A stretch of DNA of 64,000 bases from Plenodomus lindquistii (GCA_025504975.1 JANUWI010000003.1:930001-994000); one strand, 5' to 3'. Positions 26,294 through 37,867 are shown, counted from the first letter of the stretch. Notes: generated by a model not told the origin, from the sequence alone. A program made the numbers and translations.

Positions 26294-26460
26294 ATGGGCA
26301 GACCACCGAAGCTGCCTCGTGTTACTGCCACTAAGTAGTTACGCATAACCACCTTCTTCTCTAAGGTCCCCTAGGGCAATGGCTTGGGTAGTGGCGTGGA
26401 TAGGGCGCCCTAAGACGACGACATAGCAGAGGCAATTCGCTAATCGCTTCTTACAGGTAA
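26294..26460 (+). pseudogene. RIP-damaged N-terminal exon with PIP-box and UIM-like motifs
   Basis: An ATG at 26294 opens a frame starting M-G-R-P-P-K-L-P-R. It is interrupted only at codons 15 (TAG), 27 (TAG), 40 (TAA) and 50 (TAA), each one C-to-T step from a Gln codon. With Gln at codon 15, codons 15-22 read Q-L-R-I-T-T-F-F, a textbook PCNA-interacting peptide. Further on, D-D-D-I-A-E-A-I-R, then the codon-50 stop, then S-L-L fits the ubiquitin-interacting motif. A GT donor-like GGTAATGT follows at about 26457. I do not recognise the gene. It may be the damaged first exon of the frames at 26464-27987 or a separate relic. The motif readings depend on treating the stops as RIP damage. Confidence 0.5.
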
Positions 26461-26463
26461 TGT

Positions 26464-26993
26464 GACTCTATTATGCCTACAGCTCACACCTTCTACGCCT
26501 CCGCCGCACTTCTCACTTAAACCACCTGCATCCCTCACTCAAGCTACCCGCACTCTCACTCAAGCCACCTGCGCCTCCAACCGTTAGCCTCCACACCTCC
26601 CACGCCTTCCTCTGCACCTCTTTACCCCCTCCTCCACATCTCTCACTCGCCTCCTCCGCACCGCCCGCCGACCCTCTGCACGTCGTATGTTGGATTCCAC
26701 ACACCGCACACCCTTCACTAACATCTTCCGCGGTATTAGCTACAGACCCTCAAACAACGCCACTCGTGCCGGCCAACAAGCGAAGATTTCACCATGTGGA
26801 TATCAGCGACGATGATGAGGAGATGCCAAGAAGAGTCTGGAGGAGACGGCACCAGCATGCCAGCAATGGTGACGGTGGGGATACTCTGAATACAGACCAA
26901 GCCAGAGAGCAAGCTCCCATCCGCGAAGGTGATGATGGAAGAGAGTCGAGTCACAGATCAGGCGAGACGGCAGAACCAAGCTTTGGTGGCTGA
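26464..26993 (+). pseudogene. Open frame without a clear start, Pro-rich then acidic/basic
   Basis: One frame is open from about 26464 to the stop at 26991-26993. The first part is rich in Pro, Leu and Ser, as expected from its C/T-rich sequence, so it could equally be untranslated leader or intron. From about 26766 it becomes protein-like: P-A-N-K-R-R-F-H-H-V-D-I-S-D-D-D-E-E, then basic and Gln-rich. It overlaps the next frame at 26890-26993, which suggests a one-base frameshift or a missed intron joining it to 26932-27987. No ATG lies near its beginning. Not recognised. Confidence 0.4.
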
Positions 26994-27987
26994 CGACCTA
27001 TACCCAACAACAGAACGTGGGTATGACGAAGAAGAGGAGGGCGAGGAGGGCGAAGAGGGCGAAGAGGGCGAAGAGGGCGAAGAGGTCGAAGAGGGCGAAG
27101 AGGGCGAAGAGGGCGAAGAGGAGGACGGCGAAGAGGAGGACGGCGAAGAAAATGGACAACAGTCGAGTGGAGGTCAAGCAAGGCAGCAGGGCAAGACTGC
27201 AATGGACGAAGACACATATGACGCAGAGGAGACCGCCGCGTGTGAGGTCGACAACATTGTCCCGCTTACCGACGACGAACTATTTGCGACCCATGCGAGC
27301 GATGCCACCATTATAGGCATGATCAACAAAGCTATACCTCTACTAGCAGGCGCAGAAGTCTCCGTCTTTCTACGTACTGTGAAAGCGTCCGCAGCAGCTG
27401 CACCACCAGTTACATTTCCAAGTATATGTCGGAACCCAACTACATGGGCAAGCACTTGCCCAGTTATCGACACACTATGGGATACAGCGACCCAAGTAGA
27501 GCAGACAAAAATCCTCTCAGCTCTCCCATCGCCTCTACCAGACGGTTTGGATATGACTGCGGGAAAATGTGTCAAACCGTTCGGTTCCGTTAAGTGCCCG
27601 CTGTTTGTATTTTCATCATACCCTACAGCAGACGCAAATAGCACCGTCCACGACCTCTTCTCAACGGCCAACGACTTATCAAATCAGTCCATATTTGATG
27701 CCTTTGCTAAACTAGGCCACCACAGGCTTCGAAAGTCACACAGACAACCAGGCTTTCTTTTCGTTGATCTGTTCTCCCGGCGACTTGACCGGAAGAAGTT
27801 CACTTATTGGACTGGTACATCTGTTATCAGAAAACAACCCCAGGTTTTCCAAGACCACTGGAGGGGTTTCGCGTACGAATGCATTCAGCAATCAAGGGCT
27901 CTTGTTGGCCTTGTGCTCGGCATGATCGCAGTAGGGGCATATCAGAAATTCCTCCGCCAATACAAAATCCCACATACCACGCTCTAG
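26932..27987 (+). CDS. Hypothetical protein with Glu-Glu-Gly repeats, family unknown
   Basis: A 351-codon frame from the ATG at 26932 (a second ATG follows at 26935; the GTG just upstream is unlikely). The N-terminal quarter is very acidic, with about a dozen E-E-G units at residues 37-75 coded by a 9 bp minisatellite. The rest is globular-looking: L-T-D-D-E-L-F-A, then Cys-containing segments (C-P-V-I-D, C-V-K-P-F, V-K-C-P-L), then a basic C-terminal third with a short hydrophobic run L-V-G-L-V-L-G-M-I-A-V-G-A. I recognise no family. It is the longest un-mutated frame besides the transposase. Its true 5' end may lie in the overlapping frame at 26464-26993. The stop is 33 bp before a RIP-mutated Molly fragment, so the 3' end may be truncated. 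Confidence 0.55.
   Translation: MMEESRVTDQARRQNQALVADDLYPTTERGYDEEEEGEEGEEGEEGEEGEEVEEGEEGEEGEEEDGEEEDGEENGQQSSGGQARQQGKTAMDEDTYDAEETAACEVDNIVPLTDDELFATHASDATIIGMINKAIPLLAGAEVSVFLRTVKASAAAAPPVTFPSICRNPTTWASTCPVIDTLWDTATQVEQTKILSALPSPLPDGLDMTAGKCVKPFGSVKCPLFVFSSYPTADANSTVHDLFSTANDLSNQSIFDAFAKLGHHRLRKSHRQPGFLFVDLFSRRLDRKKFTYWTGTSVIRKQPQVFQDHWRGFAYECIQQSRALVGLVLGMIAVGAYQKFLRQYKIPHTTL
27036..27152 (+). repeat. 9 bp minisatellite (GGCGAAGAG)n
   Basis: Tandem GGCGAAGAG units with a few variants (GTCGAAGAG, GAGGACGGC), coding the E-E-G tract of the 351-residue frame. Length is a multiple of three, so copy-number change keeps the frame. Confidence 0.9.
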
Positions 27988-28020
27988 GTTAGCAGGAAGC
28001 AGGAATTCAACTAAGAAATG

Positions 28021-29346
28021 GCGAATATAAAAGCTAAGTATAGTATTTTAGATAAAAATACCTATAACTTTAATAAAATATACTTTATAATAGGCTAGAT
28101 ATAATTATATATAGTAGTATTAAATATAAATTATTAAAAATAACTAAAGTTAGTATAGTAAAATAACTAGAAATAAACTATAGTAATTTTAAGTATTAAT
28201 ATAATAAAATAGACTAATTTACTTTTTATTATTTTTACTAGTAAATCTACTTTTTTATCTAGTATAAAAAAAATAGTCTACTTTAAAATTAGATTATTAT
28301 AGCTTTTAAAAATAGCTAAAGGAAATAAAAGACTTAGTTTAATATATTTAAAGTACTTTAATAAGTATATAAAAAAGTATACTATTAGTATAGTATATCT
28401 ATTTATTATTAATAGTTATTAAAGCTACTTTTTTATAAAATTCTATAGATACTATAAATAAATAAAAATTATAACTTAATATATACTTCTATAGTATTTA
28501 TACTTTCTATAGCTATTTAATATAAATTATTTAATATATTTAAAAATATATATAGCTACTAAACTAAAATTTTAATATGTAGCTATATTAACTATATTAC
28601 TAAAATTAAATTTTTACTATATTTTATTACTACTTTTAATACTACTATTATTTAAAGTAATATCTAAAAAGGCTTTTAAAGTATAAACTTAGTTCTTGTT
28701 AACCTAGAGGCTATAATATCTAATTTTAATATTAAGCTATAGATACTATTATTATCTACTATAAATAATAAACTCTAGTATTTATAAACTTTAAATAATA
28801 CTATATAATTTAAATTATAATACAAGCTTTTAAAAAATAAATATAAAGTATAGAAATAGTTTACTAATAGCTATATTTAATATGTTTAAAAAGTTTAGTA
28901 AAAGCGTAGCGCTAATAGTATATTAGATAGTATTAATATATAGTAAGATTACTAAATTTTAAATAGTAAATAAAGCAACTACATAATATAAATTATATAA
29001 AAAAAGTAGGTATAGAAATAAAATACTTTTATAGTTAATAAAAGTCTATATATAATAACTTTAAAAAGGTTTATAGTACATAGTAATAGAAAAAAAGTAT
29101 TAAATAAAATATATACTAAAAAAAGTAAATTTATATAATAGTACTATAAATATTATAGTAAAAGTAAATATAATATATATATATATATAAATAAAAAATA
29201 AAAAGTATTTCTAGATAAATTAGTTTAATATAATTTTTATATACTATTATTATTTATTATATAATACTATTATAAAAGTATATTTAAGTATAGTTTAGTA
29301 AAGCCTAGCTATTTATTTATACTAGCTACTTATTTATAGAGTATAT
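28021..29346 (+). pseudogene. Molly-family transposon, 5'-truncated, RIP-inactivated
   Basis: Aligns with the intact Molly-like element from about codon 150 of its transposase to its right end. At 28031 onward, K-A-K-Y-S-I...N-F-N-K corresponds to the K-A-K-Y-G-I...N-F-D-E of the intact copy. It continues through a mutated I-N-S-Y-Q-S-Y (intact V-D-G-H-E-S-H) and ends with the right inverted repeat and TA at 29347-29348. Differences are mostly C-to-T and G-to-A. The 5' half is absent, and the 26-28 kb island abuts the break. Confidence 0.87.
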
Positions 29347-30392
29347 TATAGTAAATATTAGTTATAGTTTTACTAATATTTATTTAGTACTATATAAAAT
29401 TAATCTATTAAATAGCTTCTAGAAATTATACTAAAGTAGTAAGTTAATTGTTATTAAAGTTAATAATTATATTTAATACTAAACTAGAATATATAAGCTA
29501 GTATTTATAACTAACTATAGTATATTTAAATATAGTAATAAACTTAATAGTAAATATTAAATAACCTTTTTATTTTATAAATATTTTATTAGTTATTATT
29601 TTATATAATCTACTCTAAAGCTTTATTTAAGTACTTAACGTCTTTTTATATATAAACTTACTATAGTATAAATTAAAAGTATTAAAAAATTATAGAACTT
29701 TATAAACTTTATATTATTAATTATAAACTAAACTTTACTATTTATTTAGCTTTTAAAATATTATAGCTATTAATATTTTAGTAGAGTTTTATATTTAGTA
29801 ACTATAAATATTTTCTATTTATTATAGCTAAAAAAAAGTATTATTACCTATCTAGATATTTATATATAACAGCTTAAAATATATATTTACTATTATAATT
29901 ACTATAGTAATACTACTAAAAGTAGCTTAATAACCGTGTTTAAATTCTATACTAGTTAACTAAATTAGTATTAAAAATGTACTTTATATATAGAAATTAA
30001 AAAGCGTATTAATATAATTAGAACGCTAGTAAAGTTAAATAGATAAAAGCTTATTATTATTATTATAGTACTAGTAAAAATAAATAAATAGATAACTAAA
30101 AAGATTTAAAATATATATATTCTAGTTCTAATAAATAGATTTTAAAAATAGTTGTTATTCTAAAAAATTAATATAAAAAACTAGTAGCTTAGATTATAAT
30201 ACTAGATTATAGTATCTAGCTTTTAGTTTTTTTTTTACTTTTTCTATAAATTAGTTATAGCCTATTCTATTTACTTAATAGTATAGTAAGATTTTAAGTC
30301 TATTTATTTTAAATTATTAAAAAATTAAGTTACTTTAAGCTATATATATATTTTTTTTTTATAAAAATAATTAGTTTTAAACTTTTTAAATA
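29347..30392 (-). mobile_element. Gypsy-III internal fragment, reverse
   Basis: The reverse complement matches about 16500-17700 of Gypsy-III; the clearest stretch is 29620-29920 against 17500-17020. A Pixie-like element begins at a TA at its right edge (30391-30392). No intact frame. Confidence 0.7.
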
Positions 30393-32014
30393 ATATATTC
30401 TACTACTAAGCTAGCTATACTACTAAACTAGGTATTTTTATTTAGTAGTATAAATACTATATTTTTAATTATTTTTATTATTACTATTAATATCTAACTC
30501 TACCACTATAAAGTTTATATCTAATTAAAAAGTATTTTCTAAATTCTTCTAGTACGTATAAATATTATACCTAGTTTTTCTATAATTATTATAGTATTAG
30601 ATACCTAGTTAAAAAGATATATAATAACTACTACTATATATATATTTTAGTAGATTAGGTACTATAGTTAAAACTATAGTAGCCTATAATTTAATATTAT
30701 TTTTAAAAATATTTTTGTATTTAATTCTTTTATATACTATTTTATTATTATATCTACTAATTACTTTTTAAATTTATAGTTATAGGTTTAAAAAAAAGTA
30801 TTTTAGTATAGTATTAATTTAGCTTTTAGTATAAACTATAAAAAGCTAGTATATAAAGTTATAAATAACTAAAAAAAAATTTAAATATAAACTTTAACTA
30901 ATATCTAAATTTTTAAATATTATTTAAAGGTTTAAATTACTATAAAGTTACTAGTTAAAAAAATTAAAATAGAGTATATATATAGAAAGTAATATAATCT
31001 AGTACTATTTATACATTAATAAAAACTAGCTTTAATATTTTAAAAGCTTTTTAATAATTATTAACTATAAATATATTAAAAGATATATTTTTAAAAACTA
31101 AAAAAAAGGTTTTTCTACTAATATAGAAAATATATTAGTATGCTAAATTTTATATATATTTAAAATATTTACGCTTTAAATATAAAAATTATACTATATT
31201 AAATAGCTAGAAAATAAAAAATAAATAGATAGATATATAAAATATTAGAATTTTATTTTTTAAATAGTATAGTTTAAAGTTTTAATTAAAATAGCTTTTA
31301 TAGCTATTTAAAATAAATAACTAGTATATTTCTACCTTTTATACTTTTATATACCTATTAAAATATATAAATTACTCTAGTTTAAACATATTATTTATTT
31401 AGCTATTTTTAAAAATTAATAGTTTCTAGTTATAAAATATACTAGCTTTTTTATACTATATAGAGATATATATATATATATTTAAGAAATAATAAAAAGT
31501 ATAGTTATATTACCTAACATATATATACTTTAAATAATAGTAATCTATTTATAATTACCTAGGTAAATAAAGTTTAGCTAATTATATTTTTTAAAATTTA
31601 TAATAACTTTTAGTAACGTAATTATATCTATTTATAAATTAGTGTTTTTTAAAATTATAGATATTATTATTTTAGATACTATACCTAATTTTAATTTTAT
31701 CTATAAATATAAATTACGTGCTAATAATTATTAAATTTTTCTATTTTATTTTCTATCTATTACTAAATTAGTTAAAAACTATATTTAACTTAATTAAATA
31801 CGTTATAAAACGTTTAACCTAGTATTTACCTATAAATATTTTATTATATACTTCTAGTATTTTATTAGTTATATTTTTTATTTTATGTAGCTAGAGTATA
31901 AATTTTATAAATTAAAATAAAAATATATTAGATAATTATCTACTTTTTAATAGTAGTTAATTTCTAGTAATTAGATTAAACTTTAGCGTATAGAGTAGTT
32001 TTATTAATCTAATT
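30393..32014 (-). pseudogene. Pixie-like Fot1 transposon copy, truncated, RIP-inactivated
   Basis: Starts after TA with a mutated inverted repeat (ATATATTCTACTACTAAG). It follows the element at 55194-57040 in the same orientation to about its position 56830, then stops at Molly sequence. It includes the degraded transposase on the reverse strand. It is far more AT-shifted than the 55 kb copy. The transposase-start end and its inverted repeat are missing. Confidence 0.82.
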
Positions 32015-32101
32015 TAATAAAATAGACTTTATAATAGACGTTATATTAACTAGAGTAGTTATTATAAATACTAATTATAAAAAGTATTTAAAATCTATAT
32101 A
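32015..32101 (+). pseudogene. Molly-family internal fragment
   Basis: About 87 bp matching 61170-61256 and intact Molly near 22436-22522 (the start of the DDE core). It is cut on the left by a Pixie-like copy and interrupted on the right by another Molly end in the opposite orientation at a TA. Confidence 0.7.
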
Positions 32102-32383
32102 ATATACTTTATAAATAAGTTAACTATATAGATAGATTAAATACTTTACTAAAACTTAACTAAAATATACTTTTATAATAGTACTATATAATTTATAATA
32201 ATAGTATATAGAAATTATAGTAAACTAATCTATTTAGAAATATACTTTACTTTTTATTTATATATATATATATATATTATACCTAGTTTTACTATAGTAT
32301 TTCTAGCAATATTATATTAATTAAATTTTTTTAATATGTATTTTTTTACTGTTTTTTTTCTATTACTACGCACTATAAACTTT
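32102..32383 (-). pseudogene. Molly-family 3' end, inverted
   Basis: The reverse complement matches the right end of Molly (compare 62200-62447), including a mutated inverted repeat beginning ATATACTTTATAAATAAG after TA and the zinc-knuckle codons near 32280-32310. It ends where a Copia LTR begins. Confidence 0.76.
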
Positions 32384-33990
32384 TATAATAAAAAGTACAT
32401 TTAAAAGTAAATAGAAAATAGATTACTATAAAAAAAATATTTAAAGTAGTATACTATTTATACCTTAAATTTTCGTAAAAATATATTCTATTCTATTTTT
32501 ATCTAGATTTTCTATAGTATACTATATATAAATTCATTTTAAATATAAATTTAGTATATATACTATATAATATACTTTCTATTTAAATAAAATTATTAAT
32601 TAGAAGTTATACTAATAACTTATTACGTAGAATTTAGTATTACTAAACTTATTTTAATATATAAATATATATATAATAATAATAATAAATCTTTATAAAA
32701 CTTTATTTTATTCTATACATTTATTTCTAACTATACTAAATTATATATCTATTACTATATTACTTTCTACTAATTATCTATATAGTATATATAAGTACTT
32801 TTATATTTTTAGTAACTAATTTACTAATATATACGTTTATTATACCTTTTTTATATATATAAAAAAAAGTACCTTTATAAACACTTCTATTAGAATTTTA
32901 TACTTAAATTAGCTAATAAAGTAAATTTTTTAAAAAAACTAGAAAATAGTATTTTTATTTTTAATTTTAATAGTAAAGTTACTACTATTACTTTTAAAAT
33001 TGCTTCTATATTACTATACATACATACTATTTCTACTATATTTATTTTTTAGATTAAAAAATATATTTTTATCTAATACTAGTAAACTAATTAATTTAAT
33101 TAGTAATATTAAATTTATTAAAGTAAAGGTTCTAAATATATTAGATTCTAGTAAATTCTTCTATTTTTTTAATAGCTATTAAAATACTAATTAAATTTAA
33201 ACTTTATATTTATATATAGCTATATAGTATTTTAAACTATTATTTTAGTTTCTAGTATATATATTAAAACTTACTTTTTTATATATTAAGGTACTAATAT
33301 TGACAATTTATTTAAACCTATTTTATAAATTTTACTTTAATTAATTTTGTTAAAAAGATTATTTTTTATACTCTTTTTAAATACTTATATTAATTTTTTA
33401 GAAATAATAACCTTTTTATGTTTTCTAGTTTTTTTTTATACTTTTTTTTATCTACGTCTGTAAAGTAAAATAAAAGTAAAAATACTTCTAATAGTTATTA
33501 AAAAGATTATTATAAAAAGTATTACTTTTATTCTAGTACATATAATTGTTAATTTTTTTAGTTTTATTAAACTAAATACTATATTAAACGCGCTAAAAAT
33601 ACATATACTATTTAGTACCTTAAATTTAACTAGGCGTATTTTAAAAGCTTAGTTTTTTATAAAAAAAATAGTTTATATAAAAATTTATTTACTTTTTAGT
33701 ATAGATACTATTTATATATTAATAGATATAGTTACTAGTTTATATAAATTTATAGAAATAATACTTTACTTTTTTTACTAATTGTAATAGTTTTTAATAC
33801 TTTTAATTAGGCTTTTATTATTACTACTAGTTTTATTAAAAGTATAGTAGAAAGTACGCTAATATTATTCTACTATATAAAAGGCTTTAGATTAAAATAA
33901 AACTCTATTATATAAATACTATAAATTAGTATTTTTTTAAAAATAAAAAAAGTAGTATTTTTAAAAATATTTTAGTACTTTTTATTTTTA
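32384..33990 (-). mobile_element. Copia-F copy 2, 3' end fragment
   Basis: A 189 bp LTR (32384-32572) plus about 1.4 kb of the region between pol and the 3' LTR, colinear with 37868-39485 of the full copy. Gypsy-I breaks it at 33991. A 60-codon open frame at 33000-33182 lies in it but has no counterpart conserved as protein in the other copy, so I do not call it a gene. Confidence 0.75.
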
Positions 33991-34407
33991 TATAATAGTT
34001 CAAAAATATAAAGTGCTAAAAAACGTCTAAATTAGCTTAAAAGTATATAGAAATGTACGTAAATTAAAAAGCTAAATAAATTATATTTTTATAGGCTTTA
34101 TATAAAAGAATAAAAAAATTATACTATTATAGTTCTATTAAAAAAGTAAGCTATATAGAATAGAACTTAGAGGTAGTTCTAGGCTTTTTTAGAGTTTTTT
34201 TATTTCTTTTACTATATTAGCACGTAGGTAATAGTAGAGTAGAAATTTCTATAGAATCTAGACTAAGTATAGTATAGAGGTAGTTTAAATAGAAATTAGT
34301 ATAGTTTTCTATTTTTAATAAACTTATATAAAAAAAGATAGAGGTAGCTTATAAATAAACTTTTATAGCTAAAAGTTATTATTATAACAAAATATAGGTT
34401 TATTATA
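33991..34407 (-). repeat. Gypsy-I LTR (3' LTR of copy B)
   Basis: 417 bp, colinear with the other Gypsy-I LTRs, with TA...TA ends after RIP. Confidence 0.87.
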
Positions 34408-35480
34408 TTACCTTTTATATTAAATTAAATAGTTTTATATTTAAGTATTTTCTATATAACCTTTATATAGAGTCTATTTTAAAATTATTATTTTATTAAA
34501 ATAAATATAACTGTCTATTTACTATTTATTAATAATTATTATAATAACTACTAAATCTACTAGTTACTCTAGTAGAATATAATAATCTTTTAAGTATTAT
34601 AATTTTTTTTTTACTTTTTATACTCTATACTTTTATTATATATACTCTATTACTATTTATTATTACTTCTAATACTAATACTATATAGCTTTTATAAAAA
34701 TATTTATTTCTATACCTTTAGATATACATTTTTTAGTCTATTATATTTTTTATTTACTTTCTATCTAGGCCTAGTTCTATAGTAAATTTAACTTTATATA
34801 TTTATTTAAATTAGTAGGTTTAAAAAAGTATACCTATTATATACTTCTAAATAAAAAGTATAAACTAGTAAATAGCTATTTTTTTCTACTAGTTTAGAGT
34901 TTTTTTAAACTTTTTTAAATACTTATATAGATAGAACTAGAATATAACTAAATTATAGTAGCGCTTTATAATTTTAAAAGCTTTACTATATAGGCTATAC
35001 TAGCTAATAAAAATAAAATAAGAAAGTTTAAAGCTAAACTAGTAGATATAAAAGCTATAGCTAGTTTAGCTATAAAAATATTAGCTTTTATAGTATATAT
35101 AGTAATTATATAGGTTACTAGTTTTAGTATAACTAATATAATACTAGTAAGCTACTATATATAATAAAAAAAGCTTTAAAACTTATTTAAAAAAGTTATT
35201 AATTTATACTAGAAAATATAGCTTCTCTAGAAAAGTATAGTAGCTTTAGCTACTACTTTTTTTAAAAAAGCTCTAGATGTTTTTAGTAGTAAACAAAAAA
35301 CGCAGGCCTATTTATAAGCTTAATAGAAAGTTTTTAAAATATAAAAGTACTAAAGACTTTAAATTAAATTAAGTATATAACAAAGTATTATAGTAAAAAA
35401 TAAGTAAGTTTTAAAAAGCTTTTATATCTATTTATAATAGTTAGTTTACTAGAGTAAAAGTTTTATTAGTAAAAGCTATA
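33991..35480 (-). mobile_element. Gypsy-I copy B, 3' end (reverse)
   Basis: The 3' LTR at 33991-34407, followed by the sequence that in the complete element lies just before the 3' LTR. 34408-35480 is the reverse complement of about 50731-49640. It stops at a TA where a Molly copy begins (35481). On the far side of that nest (62448) the sequence resumes within a Gypsy-I LTR, not at the expected internal point, so part of this copy has been deleted or rearranged. Confidence 0.82.
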
Positions 35481-35792
35481 ATATACTCTATAGGTAAGTT
35501 AAATATTTAAATAGATTAAATACTTTACTAAAACTCTACTAATCTTTTTATACCTATATAATACTTTAACGCTAGTATAATTTATAGTTTTTAGATAAAA
35601 GTAAAATATAGCTTACGCTATAAACTATTAAATAAAATATAATATTTATTTAATAAGTATAATAGCTATATATACTATTTTTAAAAGTATACTATATAAT
35701 TAATACGCTAGAATATAATTTTAATATAACTATAAATCTAATTAAATAAAACTATTTAAAACTAAAAAAAAGGTAATTATTAAGTATATCTT
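35481..35792 (+). pseudogene. Molly copy split by Gypsy-IV, 5' half
   Basis: Starts after TA with the left inverted repeat (ATATACTCTATAGGTAAG). It follows intact Molly through the transposase start to the codons for residues K-H-V-L (about 75 in the 550-residue protein). It ends with ATCTT, the mutated form of GTCCT, which recurs as ATTTT at 60896 where the 3' half resumes. The two halves together make one nearly complete, RIP-inactivated Molly. Confidence 0.84.
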
Positions 35793-36265
35793 TATAAAGA
35801 TCTTTTTAAATAGCTACTATATAAAGTAGCTAGTGTTAAAAAAAATATAAAGGTTAGTTTTTAAAAATAGGCGTTATATATAAATAGAGGTAGTTTATTA
35901 CTAAAATAGTAAAAGTACGCTTCTAAAAAAAATAATAAGTATATTTAAAATAACTAAATATATTACTTACTTATATATATAAATTAAATATAATTTACTA
36001 GAAAAGTATTTTAATATTTCTATATACTTACGTAATAGCTATAATAGAAGCTATTATATTTATTATTAGCTAGTACGTATATTTACTATTAGCTATTATA
36101 TATATCTATTACTAGCTATTATATATATCTATTACTAGCTATAATAGATACTATTATAGCTATTAGTTATATAATATATAATATTATAGAGCTACCTATT
36201 AGACTAGCGCTAATAATATCTATTTATAGTCTATAGTTTTTATCTATTATAAAGGGATTATAATA
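35793..36265 (-). repeat. Gypsy-IV 3' LTR
   Basis: 473 bp, colinear with 60421-60895. Within 36060-36150 it holds about three tandem units of CTATTACTAGCTATTATATATAT, also present in the other LTR. Ends are TA...TA, consistent with TG...CA after RIP. Confidence 0.85.
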
Positions 36266-37867
36266 TTATTCTTTTTTTCTAGTTAGTTTATTTTTAAACT
36301 ACGTAATCTATTAGTACTATATTAGTTATTACTAATATTTCTATATTTTTAAACTATAGAGTAATATTATATTTTCTAATTTCTATAAATACTAATTACG
36401 CCTTTTATTAGAAATCTTTTTCTATAAAATTATTACTAAAGTTTTTTATAATTATTATTTTCTAGAAGACTTAATTATTTTATTATATCTAATTTATAGT
36501 TAAAGTGCACTAAGTATACTTATTAAAAAAAAGTATATATAAATATATTTTAGAAATTATTAGATAAAATTTAAAATAAATATTAAAAAAAAGTAAATAA
36601 AAATAAATAGTTATTTATAACTATTATTTTATATTTACTACGTAATAAAAAAATTCTAGAATAAATAAAAAAGTATATTTAGTAGAAAGCTTTATACTTT
36701 ATATTAGAGTTTAAAGTAAAAAGTAAAAAAGTAAACTTAAAAATATTAAATTATTCTATAGCGTTTATTAGTAAAGCCTTTTCGCCTATAATATAGGTAA
36801 CTTTTAGTTTATTAGACTAATCTATTATAAAGTATAGTTATACTTTATTTTCTAGTAATACTATACTAGTAGCTAGTAGTAGTTTATAAAGTTTATTTTA
36901 AGTTTCTATATATTTTCTAAATTATTATACTCTAACTATTTTACTAAGTACTTTTTATTACTTTATTTTCTTTAATATATTACTATTTTTTTAACTTTAA
37001 ACTTATTATTTTTCTATTATTTATAATAGAAAGTTATTTATAATAGAGTTAAAAAGTTAGCTAGTTCTAGTATTTTTATATAGAATCTAGAATGTACTTT
37101 AGTATTAGGCAGAAAGTTAAATATATATATAACTAGTTCTTTCTAGTTTTTAATTAAAAATAGTTTAATTTTAACGTAGTCTAATCTGCAATTAGATTAT
37201 ATTATATAAAGGTTTTTTATAAAAAAATACACTTTATTTTTTTTTTTTTAGCTAAAGTACTATTTTTTATTTTTTATTAATATATAAAATACTACTACGT
37301 TAAATATCCAAAAAAGCTTTATTTAATTTTTTATAAACTTTTTTTAGTTTTTTAGCTATAAGTATAGCTGTTTCTGTTTTCTAATAGAGTAATATTCTAG
37401 TAAAAAAATTTAAACATTTTCTATAGTTAGTAAAATATAAAGTCTATTCTATAGACTTTAAAACTTTATTATTATATACTATTTAAGCTATAGGTAATAG
37501 TAAAATCTAATTATTTTATTACTAATTAATATATATTTATAGATAGGCTTTTATAGTATAATTTATTTACTCTATTTATTTATTTATTTCTAGATAAAAG
37601 GCTATAGATAGTTTCTATTACCTTTTAATAGTAGTAAAAAATAATATCTAAAAGTTTAATATAAATAGCTTATTTTAGTTACTTATAATTAACTTTAGAA
37701 TACTATAATATCTAATAATTTTATTAATAAAAATATATACTAGCTATACTACTATAAAGTTTTTTTTAAATAGAATATATTTAGCTACTTTTATAAATTT
37801 ATTAGATATAACTATAATTATATTATACGTAAATCTAGTAACTAGATTTTTTAATAGTAGTAAATCT
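36266..37867 (-). pseudogene. Gypsy-IV integrase end and chromodomain
   Basis: Reverse-strand continuation of Gypsy-IV pol from 54185, after removing Copia-F. Translation with stops read through gives an integrase C-terminal domain. Around 37010-36870 it gives a chromodomain pattern (K-Y-L-V-K, then N-N-L-E-N-I in place of the common S-E-N-T-W, then an L-V-Q-Y-Y-Q-like tail). The frame ends near 36560, about 300 bp before the LTR. Chromodomains direct such elements to heterochromatin, which fits this setting. Confidence 0.72.

Noticed and set aside
27017..27316. Arg/Lys/Ala-repeat frame and a minus-strand Arg/Pro-Leu-repeat frame over the minisatellite
   Set aside because: They are other-frame readings of the GGCGAAGAG repeat; only the Glu-Glu-Gly frame continues into a long non-repetitive protein.
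33000..33182. 60-codon plus-strand frame rich in Tyr, Leu and Phe
   Set aside because: It lies in RIP-degenerate Copia-F sequence, and the matching stretch of the full copy near 38490-38670 does not keep it as a frame.
36060..36150. CRISPR-like array
   Set aside because: The units are direct tandem repeats without unique spacers, inside an LTR of a eukaryotic retrotransposon.
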